Below are positions 1-8,758 of a DNA stretch of 37,157 nt, piece after piece. Source of the DNA: an uncultured Arenicella sp. (GTDB taxonomy: Bacteria > Pseudomonadota > Gammaproteobacteria > Arenicellales > Arenicellaceae); NCBI GenBank assembly GCA_937973905.1, contig CALJJR010000183.1:1-37157 (forward strand). The letters run 5' to 3'. A program made the translations under genes and the position numbers. The notes under the pieces were generated by a model that ran no database searches, had not been told where the DNA came from, and worked only from the letters and a program-made list of their open reading frames with translations. Each line of letters starts with the position of its first letter. The first letter of the stretch is position 1.

Positions 1-1
1 T

Positions 2-1666
2 GATGCGGTGATCGACGAAGCAGGTCGCTTTGCCGCCGAGGTGTTTGCGCCGATCAACCGTCAAGGTGATATTCAAGGTAGCAAAGCAAAAGATGGCGTA
101 GTAACTACACCGGAAGGTTTCAAAGAGGCTTACCAAAAATTTGTCGATAATGGCTGGTTGGGACTCGCGCAAAGCCCAAATTTTGGCGGGCAGGGGCTGC
201 CGTTTACCGTCCATATGATGGTTTCAGAATTTTGGAACAGTGCCAATATATCGATGGCTTTGTGCCCCATGTTGAGCGCAGGGGCGATCGATGCATTGAT
301 GGCTCATGCGGATGAGAAATTACAGAATGCTTATCTGGAAAAAATGATCTCAGGTGAGTGGACAGGGACCATGAACCTGACCGAGCCGCATGCCGGTTCA
401 GATCTGTCGTCATTGAAAACCAAGGCGACGCCGCAAGATGATCATTACCTACTCAAGGGGCAGAAAATTTATATCACTTGGGGTGAACACGACATGGCAG
501 AGAATATTGTGCATATAGTGCTCGCGCCACTGGTAGACGCACCGGCCGGTGTGAAAGGTCTCTCACTCTTCTTAGTGCCCAAGTTTCTGCCTAATGAAGA
601 CGGCAGCCTTGGAAACAGAAACGACGTTAAAGTTATTTCTACGGAACATAAGCTGGGCATTAATGCGAGCCCCACTTGTGTGATGTCTTTTGGCGAAAAT
701 GAAGGTGCTGTGGGTTATATGATCGGTGAACCAGGCCAAGGCTTGGCTTGTATGTTCACCTTGATGAATCATGCTCGCTTAGAGGTCGGCCTGGAAGGCG
801 TTGGCATTTCTGAAATGGCGTATCAAGACGCTTTAGATTACGCACGCCAACGTGTGCAGGGCAGAAATGCCGAAAGTGGTGAGCCGGCCCTAATTATCGA
901 GCACGCCGATGTGCAACGCATGTTAATGCAGATGAAGAGCATGACCGACGCCATGCGGGCGCTTTGCCTCGATGCGTCGATGTCTCACGATCTACGCGGC
1001 CACGCCAAAGATGAAGAAACCCGTGCGTTTCATGAAACTCGATTTGCGTTGTTAACACCGATCACCAAGGCTTGGTGTACAGAGCTGGTAAACGAGGTGA
1101 CATCGCTTGGCATCCAAGTGCATGGTGGTATGGGTTTTATTGAAGAAACCGGGGTAGCACAACACTATCGGGATGCTCGTATCACTGCGATTTACGAGGG
1201 AACCAATGCAATTCAAGCTAATGATTTAGTGGGCAGAAAATTGTTGCGCGACGGCGGCGCCGGACTGCAAGCACTGCTAACAGACATTGATGCAACCTTG
1301 GCCGAAGCTGCTGAAGGGCATGAACGTATGCAAACAAGCTTAGGTGCAGCTCGCCAAGAATTAGAACAGACGGCCAAGTTTATTCTCGATAACGCCGAGA
1401 ACAGCGCCTATTTTGAGGGCGCAGTAGCATTTAATTTTCTGATGCAATTTGGTTACGTTTTAGGCGGTTGGTATCACTATCGCAGTGCTTTAATCGCACA
1501 GCAAAAGTTGCGAGATGCTGCGCAAGACACTGAGTTTTTACAACGTAAAATAGCCGCTGCTTCCTTTTTCATGTCGCAGTTACTACCGCGCGCGGCTGCA
1601 TTTTCCGCGGCGGTTGTCGAAGGTGCCGATGACGGTTGTTCATTGTCAGCGACTTCATTTGCCTGA
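2..1666 (+). CDS. Acyl-CoA dehydrogenase with extended C-terminal domain (5' partial)
   Basis: FAD-dependent alpha,beta-dehydrogenation of an acyl-CoA, a step of fatty-acid or branched-chain acyl-CoA degradation in the cytoplasm. The frame is open to the left edge. The track start is a GTG (V) inside a typical N-terminal stretch (DAVIDEAGRFAAEVFAPINRQGD), so roughly 45-50 residues are probably missing. Seen: the family signature MNLTEPHAGSDLSSLKTKA, a central beta-domain, and AIYEGTNAIQ, where the Glu (about residue 397 of the ORF) matches the catalytic base. It continues about 150 residues beyond that as a helical extension (VAFNFLMQFGYVLGGWYHYRSAL), as in the ~600-aa family with the PF12806-type C-terminus. 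It stops 3 bp before the TetR gene and heads the visible part of the icmF operon, so a short or branched acyl-CoA is a reasonable substrate guess. Family certain, substrate not. Confidence 0.95.
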   Translation, partial: DAVIDEAGRFAAEVFAPINRQGDIQGSKAKDGVVTTPEGFKEAYQKFVDNGWLGLAQSPNFGGQGLPFTVHMMVSEFWNSANISMALCPMLSAGAIDALMAHADEKLQNAYLEKMISGEWTGTMNLTEPHAGSDLSSLKTKATPQDDHYLLKGQKIYITWGEHDMAENIVHIVLAPLVDAPAGVKGLSLFLVPKFLPNEDGSLGNRNDVKVISTEHKLGINASPTCVMSFGENEGAVGYMIGEPGQGLACMFTLMNHARLEVGLEGVGISEMAYQDALDYARQRVQGRNAESGEPALIIEHADVQRMLMQMKSMTDAMRALCLDASMSHDLRGHAKDEETRAFHETRFALLTPITKAWCTELVNEVTSLGIQVHGGMGFIEETGVAQHYRDARITAIYEGTNAIQANDLVGRKLLRDGGAGLQALLTDIDATLAEAAEGHERMQTSLGAARQELEQTAKFILDNAENSAYFEGAVAFNFLMQFGYVLGGWYHYRSALIAQQKLRDAAQDTEFLQRKIAAASFFMSQLLPRAAAFSAAVVEGADDGCSLSATSFA

Positions 1667-1669
1667 TCG

Positions 1670-2320
1670 ATGACTGTTGCCGCCTCAACACCTGCGCGCC
1701 GCCTAACTCAGGCTGAACGCACTGAAATATCAGATCAGCGCATGTTTGAGGCGACAGTGAATTTGATTGTTGAAAATGGCACCGCTGCAACGAGTTTGAA
1801 AGAAGTCGGTGAGCGCGCTGGCTACAGTCGTGGTTTGGCAGGGCATCGTTTTGGCAACAAAGATGCTCTATTCAGTTTCGTGGTTCGGCGTTTGGGTGAG
1901 ATTTGGCTTGCTCAATTGAAGCTGACAACAACTGGAGCTACTGGCTTTCAGGCAATTGAGAAAGCATTGGAACAGCACTATCAGTTTTGTGTTGATGCGC
2001 CACAGCAAGTCCAGACTTTCTATACGCTTTGGTTTGAGTCGGTGAACACGTCCACTGAACTGAGCGAGGCGATCCAAGGTATTCACCGCCGCCGCCATGC
2101 CGACGTAGTCGCTTGGATTAATCAATGCGATCAAATTTCTGCATCAGTCAAACAAAGCTCTGATGCTATCGCCGCACAATTTAGCGCTTCTGTTATCGGG
2201 ATAGTCTATTACTGGCTTGCTAACCCCAGTGACTTGAACCTAGCGCGCACACTTCACGATGGGCTTAAATTGACAATGTCACAACTGCTCAGCGAAAAAA
2301 ATAACGAGGAATTGCTATGA
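1670..2320 (+). CDS. TetR/AcrR-family transcriptional regulator
   Basis: 216 aa, the usual size for TetR repressors. The N-terminal helix-turn-helix lies at about residues 40-62 (TSLKEVGERAGYSRGLAGHRFGNKDALF), and the rest is a helical ligand/dimer domain with no recognisable ligand signature. It starts 3 bp after the acyl-CoA dehydrogenase and its TGA overlaps the icmF ATG (ATGA), so it is co-transcribed and translationally coupled with icmF. The placement suggests a repressor of this operon that senses an acyl-CoA or a degradation intermediate, which is inference. No Shine-Dalgarno sequence is obvious before its ATG, in line with coupling to the upstream gene. Its operator probably lies upstream of the window. 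Confidence 0.93.
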   Translation: MTVAASTPARRLTQAERTEISDQRMFEATVNLIVENGTAATSLKEVGERAGYSRGLAGHRFGNKDALFSFVVRRLGEIWLAQLKLTTTGATGFQAIEKALEQHYQFCVDAPQQVQTFYTLWFESVNTSTELSEAIQGIHRRRHADVVAWINQCDQISASVKQSSDAIAAQFSASVIGIVYYWLANPSDLNLARTLHDGLKLTMSQLLSEKNNEELL

Positions 2321-5300
2321 GTAAAGCAACGATCAAAACCGTAGTAAATCAACAGCAGCACGAAAGCCGCTCGATGCCATTGCGATTTGTTACCGCAGCC
2401 AGCTTGTTTGACGGGCATGATGCGTCCATCAATATTATGCGGCGTATTTTGCAATCTCAAGGCGTTGAAGTTATTCATCTGGCTCACAACCGCGCGGTGT
2501 CGGAAGTGGTGACAGCGGCCTTGCAGGAAGATGTTCAGGGTATTGCGCTGAGTTCCTATCAGGGTGGCCACGTTGAGTACTTCAAATACGTCGTAGACAT
2601 GCTGAAGGAGAATGGCGCCGATCACATTAAGGTGTTTGGCGGCGGTGGTGGTGTTATCGTGCCGAGCGAAATTGCTGAGCTGCATGCCTACGGAGTGGAT
2701 CGTATTTATTCGCCGCAAGATGGTATGGAGCTAGGCCTGGTTGGCATGATCGAGGACATGGTGCAGCGTGCCGGGCAAGTAAATGCCGAGCGTTTCAACG
2801 TTAGCGAAATTGAAAAAGATTCTTCTGATCACCGCGTTTTGGCACGTTTGATAACGGCCATCGAAGCCGGTGATTTGCCCAGTAAAGAATTATCGAAGCT
2901 GAAGCTGGCCGCAGGTAAAGCAACGCCCGTCTTAGGAATTACCGGCACTGGTGGCGCGGGAAAATCCTCGCTGACCGATGAGATAATTAGACGCTTTCGA
3001 GTCGATAGTTCTAATCAAGCGCGTATCGCGGTGCTCGCTATCGACCCCACACGACGCAAAACGGGTGGCGCTTTGCTTGGTGATCGTATCCGTATGAACG
3101 CGATTTACGACGACACTATTTTTATGCGCTCGGTTGCCACCAGAGGTTCTACGGGTGAGGTGCCAGAACACCTGAGCGATATCATCGCAGCGGTGCGACA
3201 CTTTGATTTCGACTTAGTGATTGTTGAGACCCCAGGTATTGGTCAGGGTGATGCTGGTATTGTGCCTTACGTAGATGCATCTATGTATGTCATGACGCCG
3301 GAATTCGGCGCGCAGAGCCAGCTGGAAAAAATCGATATGCTCGATTTTGCTGATCTTGTTGTGATTAATAAGTTTGATCGCAAAGGCGCGGAAGACGCGC
3401 GTAGAGATGTGGCCAAGCAAGTGCAAAGAAACCGTGAGCAATGGGACAAAAGTATTGATGAGATGCCGGTTTACGGCTCCATTGCGTCTCGGTTTGGCGA
3501 TGACGGTGTAAGCGCGGCATACCATGGCTTGTTACAAGTATTGCGCTCTAAGGGCTTAAGAGACTGGGAGTCAAAATTGCCCGTGATTGATTCCCGTATT
3601 CCATCGCAACGTTCAGTGATTGTGCCGACTTCGAGGCAGCGCTATCTGGCTGAGATAGCGGAATCTCTCAGGCTATTTCACGCCGAAACTGAAACCCAAT
3701 CGATATTAGCCAGAGAGCAACAGGCACTGGAGTTTACGCAAGGCTTACTGGCTCAAAATAATGCTGAAATCGACGCTCTGATGACTGAACGAGGGAATAA
3801 GTTAAGTCATGAAAATAAAATTTTGATTGAGCAATGGCCGGAGATTCGCGCCGGCTATTTAGGCCGTCAACGTGAAGAAACGCTCCCCAATGGTAAGACC
3901 ATAACAACGGCGCTTACTCGAGAGACTTTATCTGGCAATCACGTATCCAGAGTTGCCGTGCCTGAGATCCACGATCATGGTGCTCTTCTGCGCTGGCTCA
4001 GACGAGAAAACTTACCTGGCTTTTTTCCCTATACCGCGGGTGTTTTTCCGTTCAAACGTGAAGGTGAGGACCCCGCTAGAATGTTTGCGGGCGAAGGCGA
4101 TCCACAACGTACGAATAAACGGTTCAAACGATTATCTCAGCATTCTCCGGCAAAGCGTTTATCCACGGCGTTTGATTCAGTGACGCTGTACGGTTTTGAC
4201 CCCGCTACTCGCCCCGACATCTACGGCAAGATTGGTAATTCTGGCGTCTCAGTCGCGACCCTGGATGATATGAAGCAGCTCTTTGATGGCTTTGATTTAT
4301 GTGATCCATCGACGTCTGTCTCTATGACTATTAATGGGCCAGCACCTACGATTCTGGCGATGTTTTTGAATACGGCTATCGATCAGCAGATCGCGAAGTT
4401 TGTCGAACAGCATGACCGTCAGCCAACCCAAGAAGAGGGCGATGAGCTTAAGGCGCAAGCCTTACGCTCGGTACGTGGAACGGTGCAGGCCGATATTCTT
4501 AAAGAAGATCAAGGGCAGAACACCTGCATCTTCTCAACGGAATTCAGTCTGCGAATGATGGGTGATATCCAGCAGTACTTTATTGATCATGAGGTGCGGA
4601 ATTTTTACTCAGCGTCAATTTCCGGGTATCACATCGCTGAAGCTGGGGCGAACCCAATCTCTCAGCTTGCTTTCACTTTAGCAAACGGCTTCACCTTCGT
4701 TGAAACTTATTTAGCTAGAGGCATGCATATCGATGATTTTGCTCCGAACCTAAGCTTCTTTTTCTCAAATGGCATGGACCCTGAATACACTGTGATCGGC
4801 CGGGTCGCGCGCCGTATCTGGGCGGTTGCCATGCGCGAGAAATATGGCGCCAATGCGCGCAGCCAAAAGCTCAAATATCATATTCAAACGTCGGGCAGAT
4901 CGTTGCATGCACAAGAAATGCAGTTCAATGATATTCGCACCACGTTGCAAGCGCTGCTCGCGATCAACGACAATTGCAATAGTTTGCATACCAACGCCTT
5001 TGACGAAGCCATCACAACGCCGACTGAGGACTCAGTACGCCGCGCACTGGCCATACAGTTAATTATCAATCGCGAGTTCGGCCTGGCGAAGAATGAAAAC
5101 CCCAACCAAGGCGCATTCATTATTGATGAACTCACAGACTTGGTCGAAGAAGCCGTACTGCAAGAATTTGAACGAATCTCAGACCGCGGCGGCGTATTGG
5201 GTGCGATGGAAACTGGCTATCAGCGTGGTCGTATTCAAGAAGAGTCAATGAAGTACGAGACCCTCAAACATGATGGTAGTCTGCCCCTAATAGGCGTGAA

Positions 5301-5571
5301 TACCTTTTTGGCAGAGCAGGGCGAGGAAGAATTTACTGTTGAGCTTGCTCGCTCTACTGAAGAAGAAAAAAACAATCAAATCAATCGATTAGCTGATTTT
5401 CATCAAGAGCATTCGCAAGCCTCTGAACAGGCTCTGTCCGAGGTTAAGGAAACCGTGTTAGAAGGTGGCAATGGTTTTGCCGCACTGATGGATGCTGTGC
5501 GTCATTGTTCCCTGGGGCAGTTGACCGACGCGTTTTTTGAAGTCGGTGGCCAATACCGAAGGAATACATAA
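2317..5571 (+). CDS. icmF: Fused isobutyryl-CoA mutase IcmF (B12 domain + G-protein chaperone + mutase)
   Basis: Adenosylcobalamin-dependent interconversion of isobutyryl-CoA and n-butyryl-CoA; some IcmFs also act on isovaleryl-/pivalyl-CoA. At 1084 aa it has the full IcmF length and order. The N-terminal B12-binding domain has FDGHDAS (residues 31-37; His34 would be the cobalt ligand). The MeaI-like GTPase has Walker A GTGGAGKS (210-217), TRGSTGE and a NKFD base motif. The C-terminal TIM-barrel mutase has FPYTAGVFPFKR; Phe577 falls where methylmalonyl-CoA mutases have the Tyr of GPYPTMY, which is the ICM signature. NTCIFSTEFSLRMMGD and ISGYHIAEAGANP are also mutase core. A good ribosome site (GAGGAATT) precedes the ATG, which overlaps the TetR stop; the TAA overlaps the next ATG by one base. 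Confidence 0.97.
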   Translation: MSKATIKTVVNQQQHESRSMPLRFVTAASLFDGHDASINIMRRILQSQGVEVIHLAHNRAVSEVVTAALQEDVQGIALSSYQGGHVEYFKYVVDMLKENGADHIKVFGGGGGVIVPSEIAELHAYGVDRIYSPQDGMELGLVGMIEDMVQRAGQVNAERFNVSEIEKDSSDHRVLARLITAIEAGDLPSKELSKLKLAAGKATPVLGITGTGGAGKSSLTDEIIRRFRVDSSNQARIAVLAIDPTRRKTGGALLGDRIRMNAIYDDTIFMRSVATRGSTGEVPEHLSDIIAAVRHFDFDLVIVETPGIGQGDAGIVPYVDASMYVMTPEFGAQSQLEKIDMLDFADLVVINKFDRKGAEDARRDVAKQVQRNREQWDKSIDEMPVYGSIASRFGDDGVSAAYHGLLQVLRSKGLRDWESKLPVIDSRIPSQRSVIVPTSRQRYLAEIAESLRLFHAETETQSILAREQQALEFTQGLLAQNNAEIDALMTERGNKLSHENKILIEQWPEIRAGYLGRQREETLPNGKTITTALTRETLSGNHVSRVAVPEIHDHGALLRWLRRENLPGFFPYTAGVFPFKREGEDPARMFAGEGDPQRTNKRFKRLSQHSPAKRLSTAFDSVTLYGFDPATRPDIYGKIGNSGVSVATLDDMKQLFDGFDLCDPSTSVSMTINGPAPTILAMFLNTAIDQQIAKFVEQHDRQPTQEEGDELKAQALRSVRGTVQADILKEDQGQNTCIFSTEFSLRMMGDIQQYFIDHEVRNFYSASISGYHIAEAGANPISQLAFTLANGFTFVETYLARGMHIDDFAPNLSFFFSNGMDPEYTVIGRVARRIWAVAMREKYGANARSQKLKYHIQTSGRSLHAQEMQFNDIRTTLQALLAINDNCNSLHTNAFDEAITTPTEDSVRRALAIQLIINREFGLAKNENPNQGAFIIDELTDLVEEAVLQEFERISDRGGVLGAMETGYQRGRIQEESMKYETLKHDGSLPLIGVNTFLAEQGEEEFTVELARSTEEEKNNQINRLADFHQEHSQASEQALSEVKETVLEGGNGFAALMDAVRHCSLGQLTDAFFEVGGQYRRNT

Positions 5572-5774
5572 TGAAGAAAATGGATTCCACCAGCGAGCAG
5601 CGCGCCGCGGCTGCCACTTGGCCAATTCCTGACTTGGTTGAAGGGACGCACTTTTACATGGAGAAAGGATTTATGGTTTTCACCGAAGCCTACCATCAAG
5701 CGCGTGGGCGTTGTTGTGGGAACGCGTGCCGACATTGCCCTTTTGATCATGTCAACGTGAGAAGCGCTAGATAA
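5571..5774 (+). CDS. Small Cys-rich DUF5522-type protein
   Basis: 67-aa protein whose ATG shares one base with the icmF stop codon, so translation is probably coupled. The core (LVEGTHFYMEKGFMVFTEAYHQARGRCCGNACRHCPFDHVNV) matches my memory of the DUF5522 family, which ends in a CCGxGCxHCP(Y/F) motif. Here the cysteines are C48, C49, C53 and C56 with His55 between the last two, a plausible metal or iron-sulfur ligand set. No signal peptide or TM segment, so cytoplasmic. Function unknown. Its position between icmF and a BtuF-like gene makes a role in cobalamin or metal handling for IcmF a testable idea, not a result. A second ATG at 5580 is an alternative start. Confidence 0.82.
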   Translation: MKKMDSTSEQRAAAATWPIPDLVEGTHFYMEKGFMVFTEAYHQARGRCCGNACRHCPFDHVNVRSAR

Positions 5775-5814
5775 ACCAACAAGTGTCGTTGGTTATGCCG
5801 CTCAGACACGGTCT

Positions 5815-6567
5815 ATGCGAGTAATTTGCTTGGTGCCATCTCTCACCGAAACGCTTATAGAGTGTGGCGTTAAGGTGGTTGGCAGAACTCGATTTTGTAT
5901 TCATCCAAGAGAGCGCGTTGCTGATATTCAACGAGTAGGGGGCACCAAAGGCGTCGATTGGGGTAAGTGCCGGGCATTAAAGCCTGACCTCGTTGTTTTT
6001 GATCGTGAGGAAAATATCAAGGAAATGGCAGAATCCTGTCCGTTTCCTTGGGTTGCTACTCATATTAGATCCGTTGCTGATTTGGCGCCTGAACTGGCTC
6101 GCTTAGCCAAAGCTACTGAGTCATCTGAACTGGCGAAGCACGCTGACGATTGGCAGCAAATATCTAATTCTAAGTCATTGCAGCAACCAAGTTTTAGCTC
6201 GCTGCCGGGTCTATTGCAGCCATTGCACGATTCAGGTGGCTTCGAGAGAATCGAATATATAATCTGGCGTGACCCTTGGATGGCGGTGGGCCCGACCACA
6301 TTCATTGGGTCGATGCTTGCTCAGCTAGGGTTCGCAGATCTGCTTGCGAAGCACCATGAAAACTACCCGGTCCTGGATGAACGAGCGATGCAAAGGGATG
6401 ACACTTTTTATTTGTTCTCATCTGAACCCTATCGTTTTCTGCGCTACCATGATGAACTTATTGATCAGGGCTTCAATGGCGCAATTGTCGATGGAGAAGT
6501 CTATTCTTGGTTCGGGATTCGCAGTTACCGAGCATTAAATCATTACCTCAATAACTCTTTAGATTAA
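5815..6567 (+). CDS. BtuF/TroA-like cobalamin- or metal-binding protein without signal peptide
   Basis: 250 aa with the helical-backbone metal-receptor fold of class III substrate-binding proteins: an N-terminal lobe ([44 protein letters not shown]), a long connecting helix near 90-125, and a C-terminal lobe ([30 protein letters not shown]). Periplasmic BtuF delivers vitamin B12 to the BtuCD importer, but this protein starts directly at the first strand with no signal peptide or lipobox, so it should stay in the cytoplasm. Signal-less members of this family exist, for example in Bacteroidetes as I recall. The gene is 40 bp after the DUF5522 gene and 4 bp before rraA in the IcmF operon, which favours a corrinoid ligand. 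Ligand unproven. Confidence 0.85.
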   Translation: MRVICLVPSLTETLIECGVKVVGRTRFCIHPRERVADIQRVGGTKGVDWGKCRALKPDLVVFDREENIKEMAESCPFPWVATHIRSVADLAPELARLAKATESSELAKHADDWQQISNSKSLQQPSFSSLPGLLQPLHDSGGFERIEYIIWRDPWMAVGPTTFIGSMLAQLGFADLLAKHHENYPVLDERAMQRDDTFYLFSSEPYRFLRYHDELIDQGFNGAIVDGEVYSWFGIRSYRALNHYLNNSLD

Positions 6568-6571
6568 GTCA

Positions 6572-7066
6572 ATGACTACAATTTCTACCCCCGATCTGTG
6601 TGATCAATTTGAAAACAATGAAGACGTGGAATTACGTGTACTGGATGCGTTGTTTAGCAATTTTGGTGCGCGTCACCAGTTCAGCGGTGAAGTCGTCACC
6701 ATAAAGTGTTTCGAGGATAACTCGGTTGTAAAGAAGTTGGTTGATGAACCCGGGCAGGGCCGCGTGATTGTGATGGATGGAGGAGGGTCACTCAGGCGCG
6801 CAATCTTGGGAGATATGTTGGCGGCCAATGCCGCAAAAAATGGTTGGTCGGGTCTTTTGATAAACGGCTGTATTCGGGATTGCGACGAAATCTCCGGCAT
6901 AGATTTGGGCGTAAAGGCGCTCAACACACACCCTATGAAAACGGAAAAAAGGGGCCTTGGTGATTTAAATGTGCCAGTCAGTTTTGCCGGGCACACAATC
7001 TCTCCTGGTGACTACCTCTACTCAGACAACAATGGCGTGTTGATCAGCAACAAACCATTGCTATAA
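6572..7066 (+). CDS. rraA: RraA-family protein (RNase E regulator or HMG/CHA-type aldolase)
   Basis: 164 aa, full length for the family (E. coli RraA is 161). Seen: [63 protein letters not shown], and [14 protein letters not shown], all RraA hallmarks. Classical RraA binds RNase E and inhibits it; relatives are divalent-metal-dependent 4-hydroxy-4-methyl-2-oxoglutarate/oxaloacetate lyases. The Arg-Asp of NGCIRD is the substrate/metal pair used by the aldolases, whereas E. coli RraA, as I remember it, has Arg-Gln there, so an enzymatic role is possible. It starts 4 bp after the BtuF-like gene as the last gene of the operon and ends 7 bp before a convergent gene. Confidence 0.9.
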   Translation: MTTISTPDLCDQFENNEDVELRVLDALFSNFGARHQFSGEVVTIKCFEDNSVVKKLVDEPGQGRVIVMDGGGSLRRAILGDMLAANAAKNGWSGLLINGCIRDCDEISGIDLGVKALNTHPMKTEKRGLGDLNVPVSFAGHTISPGDYLYSDNNGVLISNKPLL

Positions 7067-7073
7067 GGTTGAA

Positions 7074-7616
7074 TTAGATTCCTTGGCCTTGTGGGGCCTG
7101 CACTCCAAACGAGAGTTCGCCGCTTGAATAAGAAGATCCAAAGGTATTTCGTAAGGTAGCCACTTGGCGAATCGCAGATTCGAGTTGCGCTTGGGTCAGT
7201 TCCGCGAGCGGATGAATATAGGCTGCGTACAGTAAGCCATCACCAATTGCGTAGCGAGCATCAAGCGCGAGGTGGTAGTTGGAAACCAGTGTGGCGATGA
7301 TTTCTTCTTGGCCTAACTCGGCTATTGGCGTCACCGGCGATATGATTCGCATACGATTCGCCACAGCGTCTGAGATCAACACCAAATCAGCACCTTGAAA
7401 GTTGAAGGCAAGCGAGTTGATTGGGCCGGAAGTAGATCCGGCATAGGCGCCAACAATTTCTGCTATGCGTTCTTGCGTCATCGCTTCTTCGCGGTGCTCA
7501 TCGTTGCTAGGTTGCTCTTGGGCAAACGCAAGGAAGCTAAACATAATAGTGACGATTAATGCCACTACTGACAAAGGCTTGAGAATTTGAATAGCTCCAG
7601 AAAGGGTCATAGTCAT
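7074..7616 (-). CDS. Exported hypothetical protein, possibly YbjN/secretion-chaperone-like
   Basis: 180 aa with an N-terminal hydrophobic segment (VVALIVTIMFSFLAFA, then QEQ) that looks like a Sec signal peptide. The mature part has a pattern recalling YbjN/T3SS-chaperone-like domains: FQGADLVLISDAVANRMRIISPV, then ELGQEEIIATLVSNYHLALDARYAIGDGLLYAAYIHPLAELTQAQLESAIRQVATLRNTFG. That domain normally binds protein partners, and export would make this an odd member, so the assignment is tentative. It is the last gene of a probable minus-strand operon, 61 bp after the transglutaminase-like protease gene. ATG ACT ATG allows two adjacent starts. Confidence 0.7.
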   Translation of the reverse strand: MTMTLSGAIQILKPLSVVALIVTIMFSFLAFAQEQPSNDEHREEAMTQERIAEIVGAYAGSTSGPINSLAFNFQGADLVLISDAVANRMRIISPVTPIAELGQEEIIATLVSNYHLALDARYAIGDGLLYAAYIHPLAELTQAQLESAIRQVATLRNTFGSSYSSGELSFGVQAPQGQGI

Positions 7617-7677
7617 AGCGCCGAGTTATTGAGTTGGGCTGGTCATACCGTTAAAGACCGGATAGTGCCGTTGTTTA

Positions 7678-8496
7678 TCACCCACGCGATTTAAAAGTAG
7701 AACGTATATGCCATTTTGCGTCGTTGTAACGAGTGGTAAATTCGCTGCCGGTATTCACCCAAAAATGTTCGCGGTCAAACTGATAGATTGGGTGATAGTC
7801 GGTAGCTAATGCGGCGAGTTCAAAATCTCGAATCGATCTTGGGCGTCGTTTGCTAGTGGCCTCTAATATGTATTCCTTGCCATTTTTGAATAAGATAACC
7901 CAGGCATGGCCTTGGTTTCTGTGCTTGCCGAGCACAACTCGGGCTTTATGCCCTAAAGCAATTAACCAATCGGCAAGAACGATCGCGTGATCTTCGCAAT
8001 CGCCACGAGAATACAAAAACCCCTGTCTTGAATTCTGCCAAACCTCGGCTAAATGAGGGCCATAAAGTTGATGATCTAAGATATAGCCTTTGCGCAGGGA
8101 CAACGTGGCTAATGGTTCCCAGATTGACTCGGTATCAAACGGTTTGTAGCCAACTAAAAAACTGTTGGCAAACCACGTTTTTTGATCGACCCCCGACGCT
8201 GAGCCGGTGACTTCTTCGCCTTCTTCGCGAGACCAAGTGTAGTAAAAATGCCGGCGTGATTCTGGCATCTTGTGCACGATGGACTGTAGTTCAGCAGTGT
8301 TGAATGACCAATTGGCAGCGGTCGCATACACCGTGCCTCTTTGTTCATTGTCTTGCGTGGGTGTGAATTCTTCGAGTTGTTCGGCAATCTCTGCGCGTTG
8401 CAGTATTTGCGCTTGTTCTGCTTCTTCCTTGAGGCTTGGCAGGATCGTTAACAGCGCAATGGCGACAAGAAAAATAAACCAAACGAAAGATTTCAA
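7678..8496 (-). CDS. Transglutaminase-like cysteine peptidase (BTLCP type), membrane-anchored
   Basis: 272 aa. The N-terminal hydrophobic segment (FVWFIFLVAIALLTILP) is a signal anchor or uncleaved signal peptide, so the catalytic part is periplasmic. The transglutaminase/papain-like triad is visible: Cys167 in SRGDCEDHAIVLADWL, His197 in NQGHAWVILF, and an acidic residue near Glu212 in YILEATSKRR. The Arg-Gly-Asp-Cys-Glu-Asp-His block is typical of bacterial transglutaminase-like cysteine proteinases such as LapG, but LapD/LapA partners are not seen here, so the substrate is unknown. The start codon is TTG with an AAGGG ribosome site in front; it lies 2 bp after the stop of the DUF350 gene, so the two are co-transcribed. 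Confidence 0.88.
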   Translation of the reverse strand: MKSFVWFIFLVAIALLTILPSLKEEAEQAQILQRAEIAEQLEEFTPTQDNEQRGTVYATAANWSFNTAELQSIVHKMPESRRHFYYTWSREEGEEVTGSASGVDQKTWFANSFLVGYKPFDTESIWEPLATLSLRKGYILDHQLYGPHLAEVWQNSRQGFLYSRGDCEDHAIVLADWLIALGHKARVVLGKHRNQGHAWVILFKNGKEYILEATSKRRPRSIRDFELAALATDYHPIYQFDREHFWVNTGSEFTTRYNDAKWHIRSTFKSRG

Positions 8497-8498
8497 GG

Positions 8499-8729
8499 TC
8501 AGCCCTTAAGGCCGAAAGACACAATCAAGGCTACAAACAAAAGAATGGTGGACGCAAAGATGGAAACGGCGAGATTCCCATCTTGCAACTGCTTTTGGAT
8601 ATCAACATCACGTAACAGTACTCGATCGATCAAAATCAACGCGGCAACAGCGAGTACGAGTGCCACAATCGTGTACGCAAGATTGACCCCCAGATTAAAC
8701 AGGGTAGCGGCAATAAATTCAGCTTCCAT
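8499..8729 (-). CDS. DUF350 small membrane protein
   Basis: 76 aa with two hydrophobic helices: LGVNLAYTIVALVLAVAALILID (about 12-34) and NLAVSIFASTILLFVALIVSFGL (about 52-74). The short loop RVLLRDVDIQKQLQDGN and the second helix beginning N-x-A-V-(A/S)-I-F match DUF350, inner-membrane proteins of unknown function usually found as tandem copies or near YjfK-type genes. Here there is a single copy. A strong ribosome site (GAGGAT) precedes the ATG. It sits 29 bp after the MBL hydrolase gene and 2 bp before the transglutaminase-like gene, so it is probably the second gene of this operon. Confidence 0.85.
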   Translation of the reverse strand: MEAEFIAATLFNLGVNLAYTIVALVLAVAALILIDRVLLRDVDIQKQLQDGNLAVSIFASTILLFVALIVSFGLKG

Positions 8730-8758
8730 ATATCCTCAATCTACGTAGTTGCCGCGAT

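Noticed and set aside
2200-2320. Possible cobalamin riboswitch ahead of icmF
   Set aside because: icmF overlaps the upstream coding gene, leaving no untranslated leader, and no B12-box-like sequence was seen.
2254-2718. 154-aa minus-strand ORF over the TetR/icmF junction
   Set aside because: Antisense to two coupled conserved genes and shows no domain pattern.
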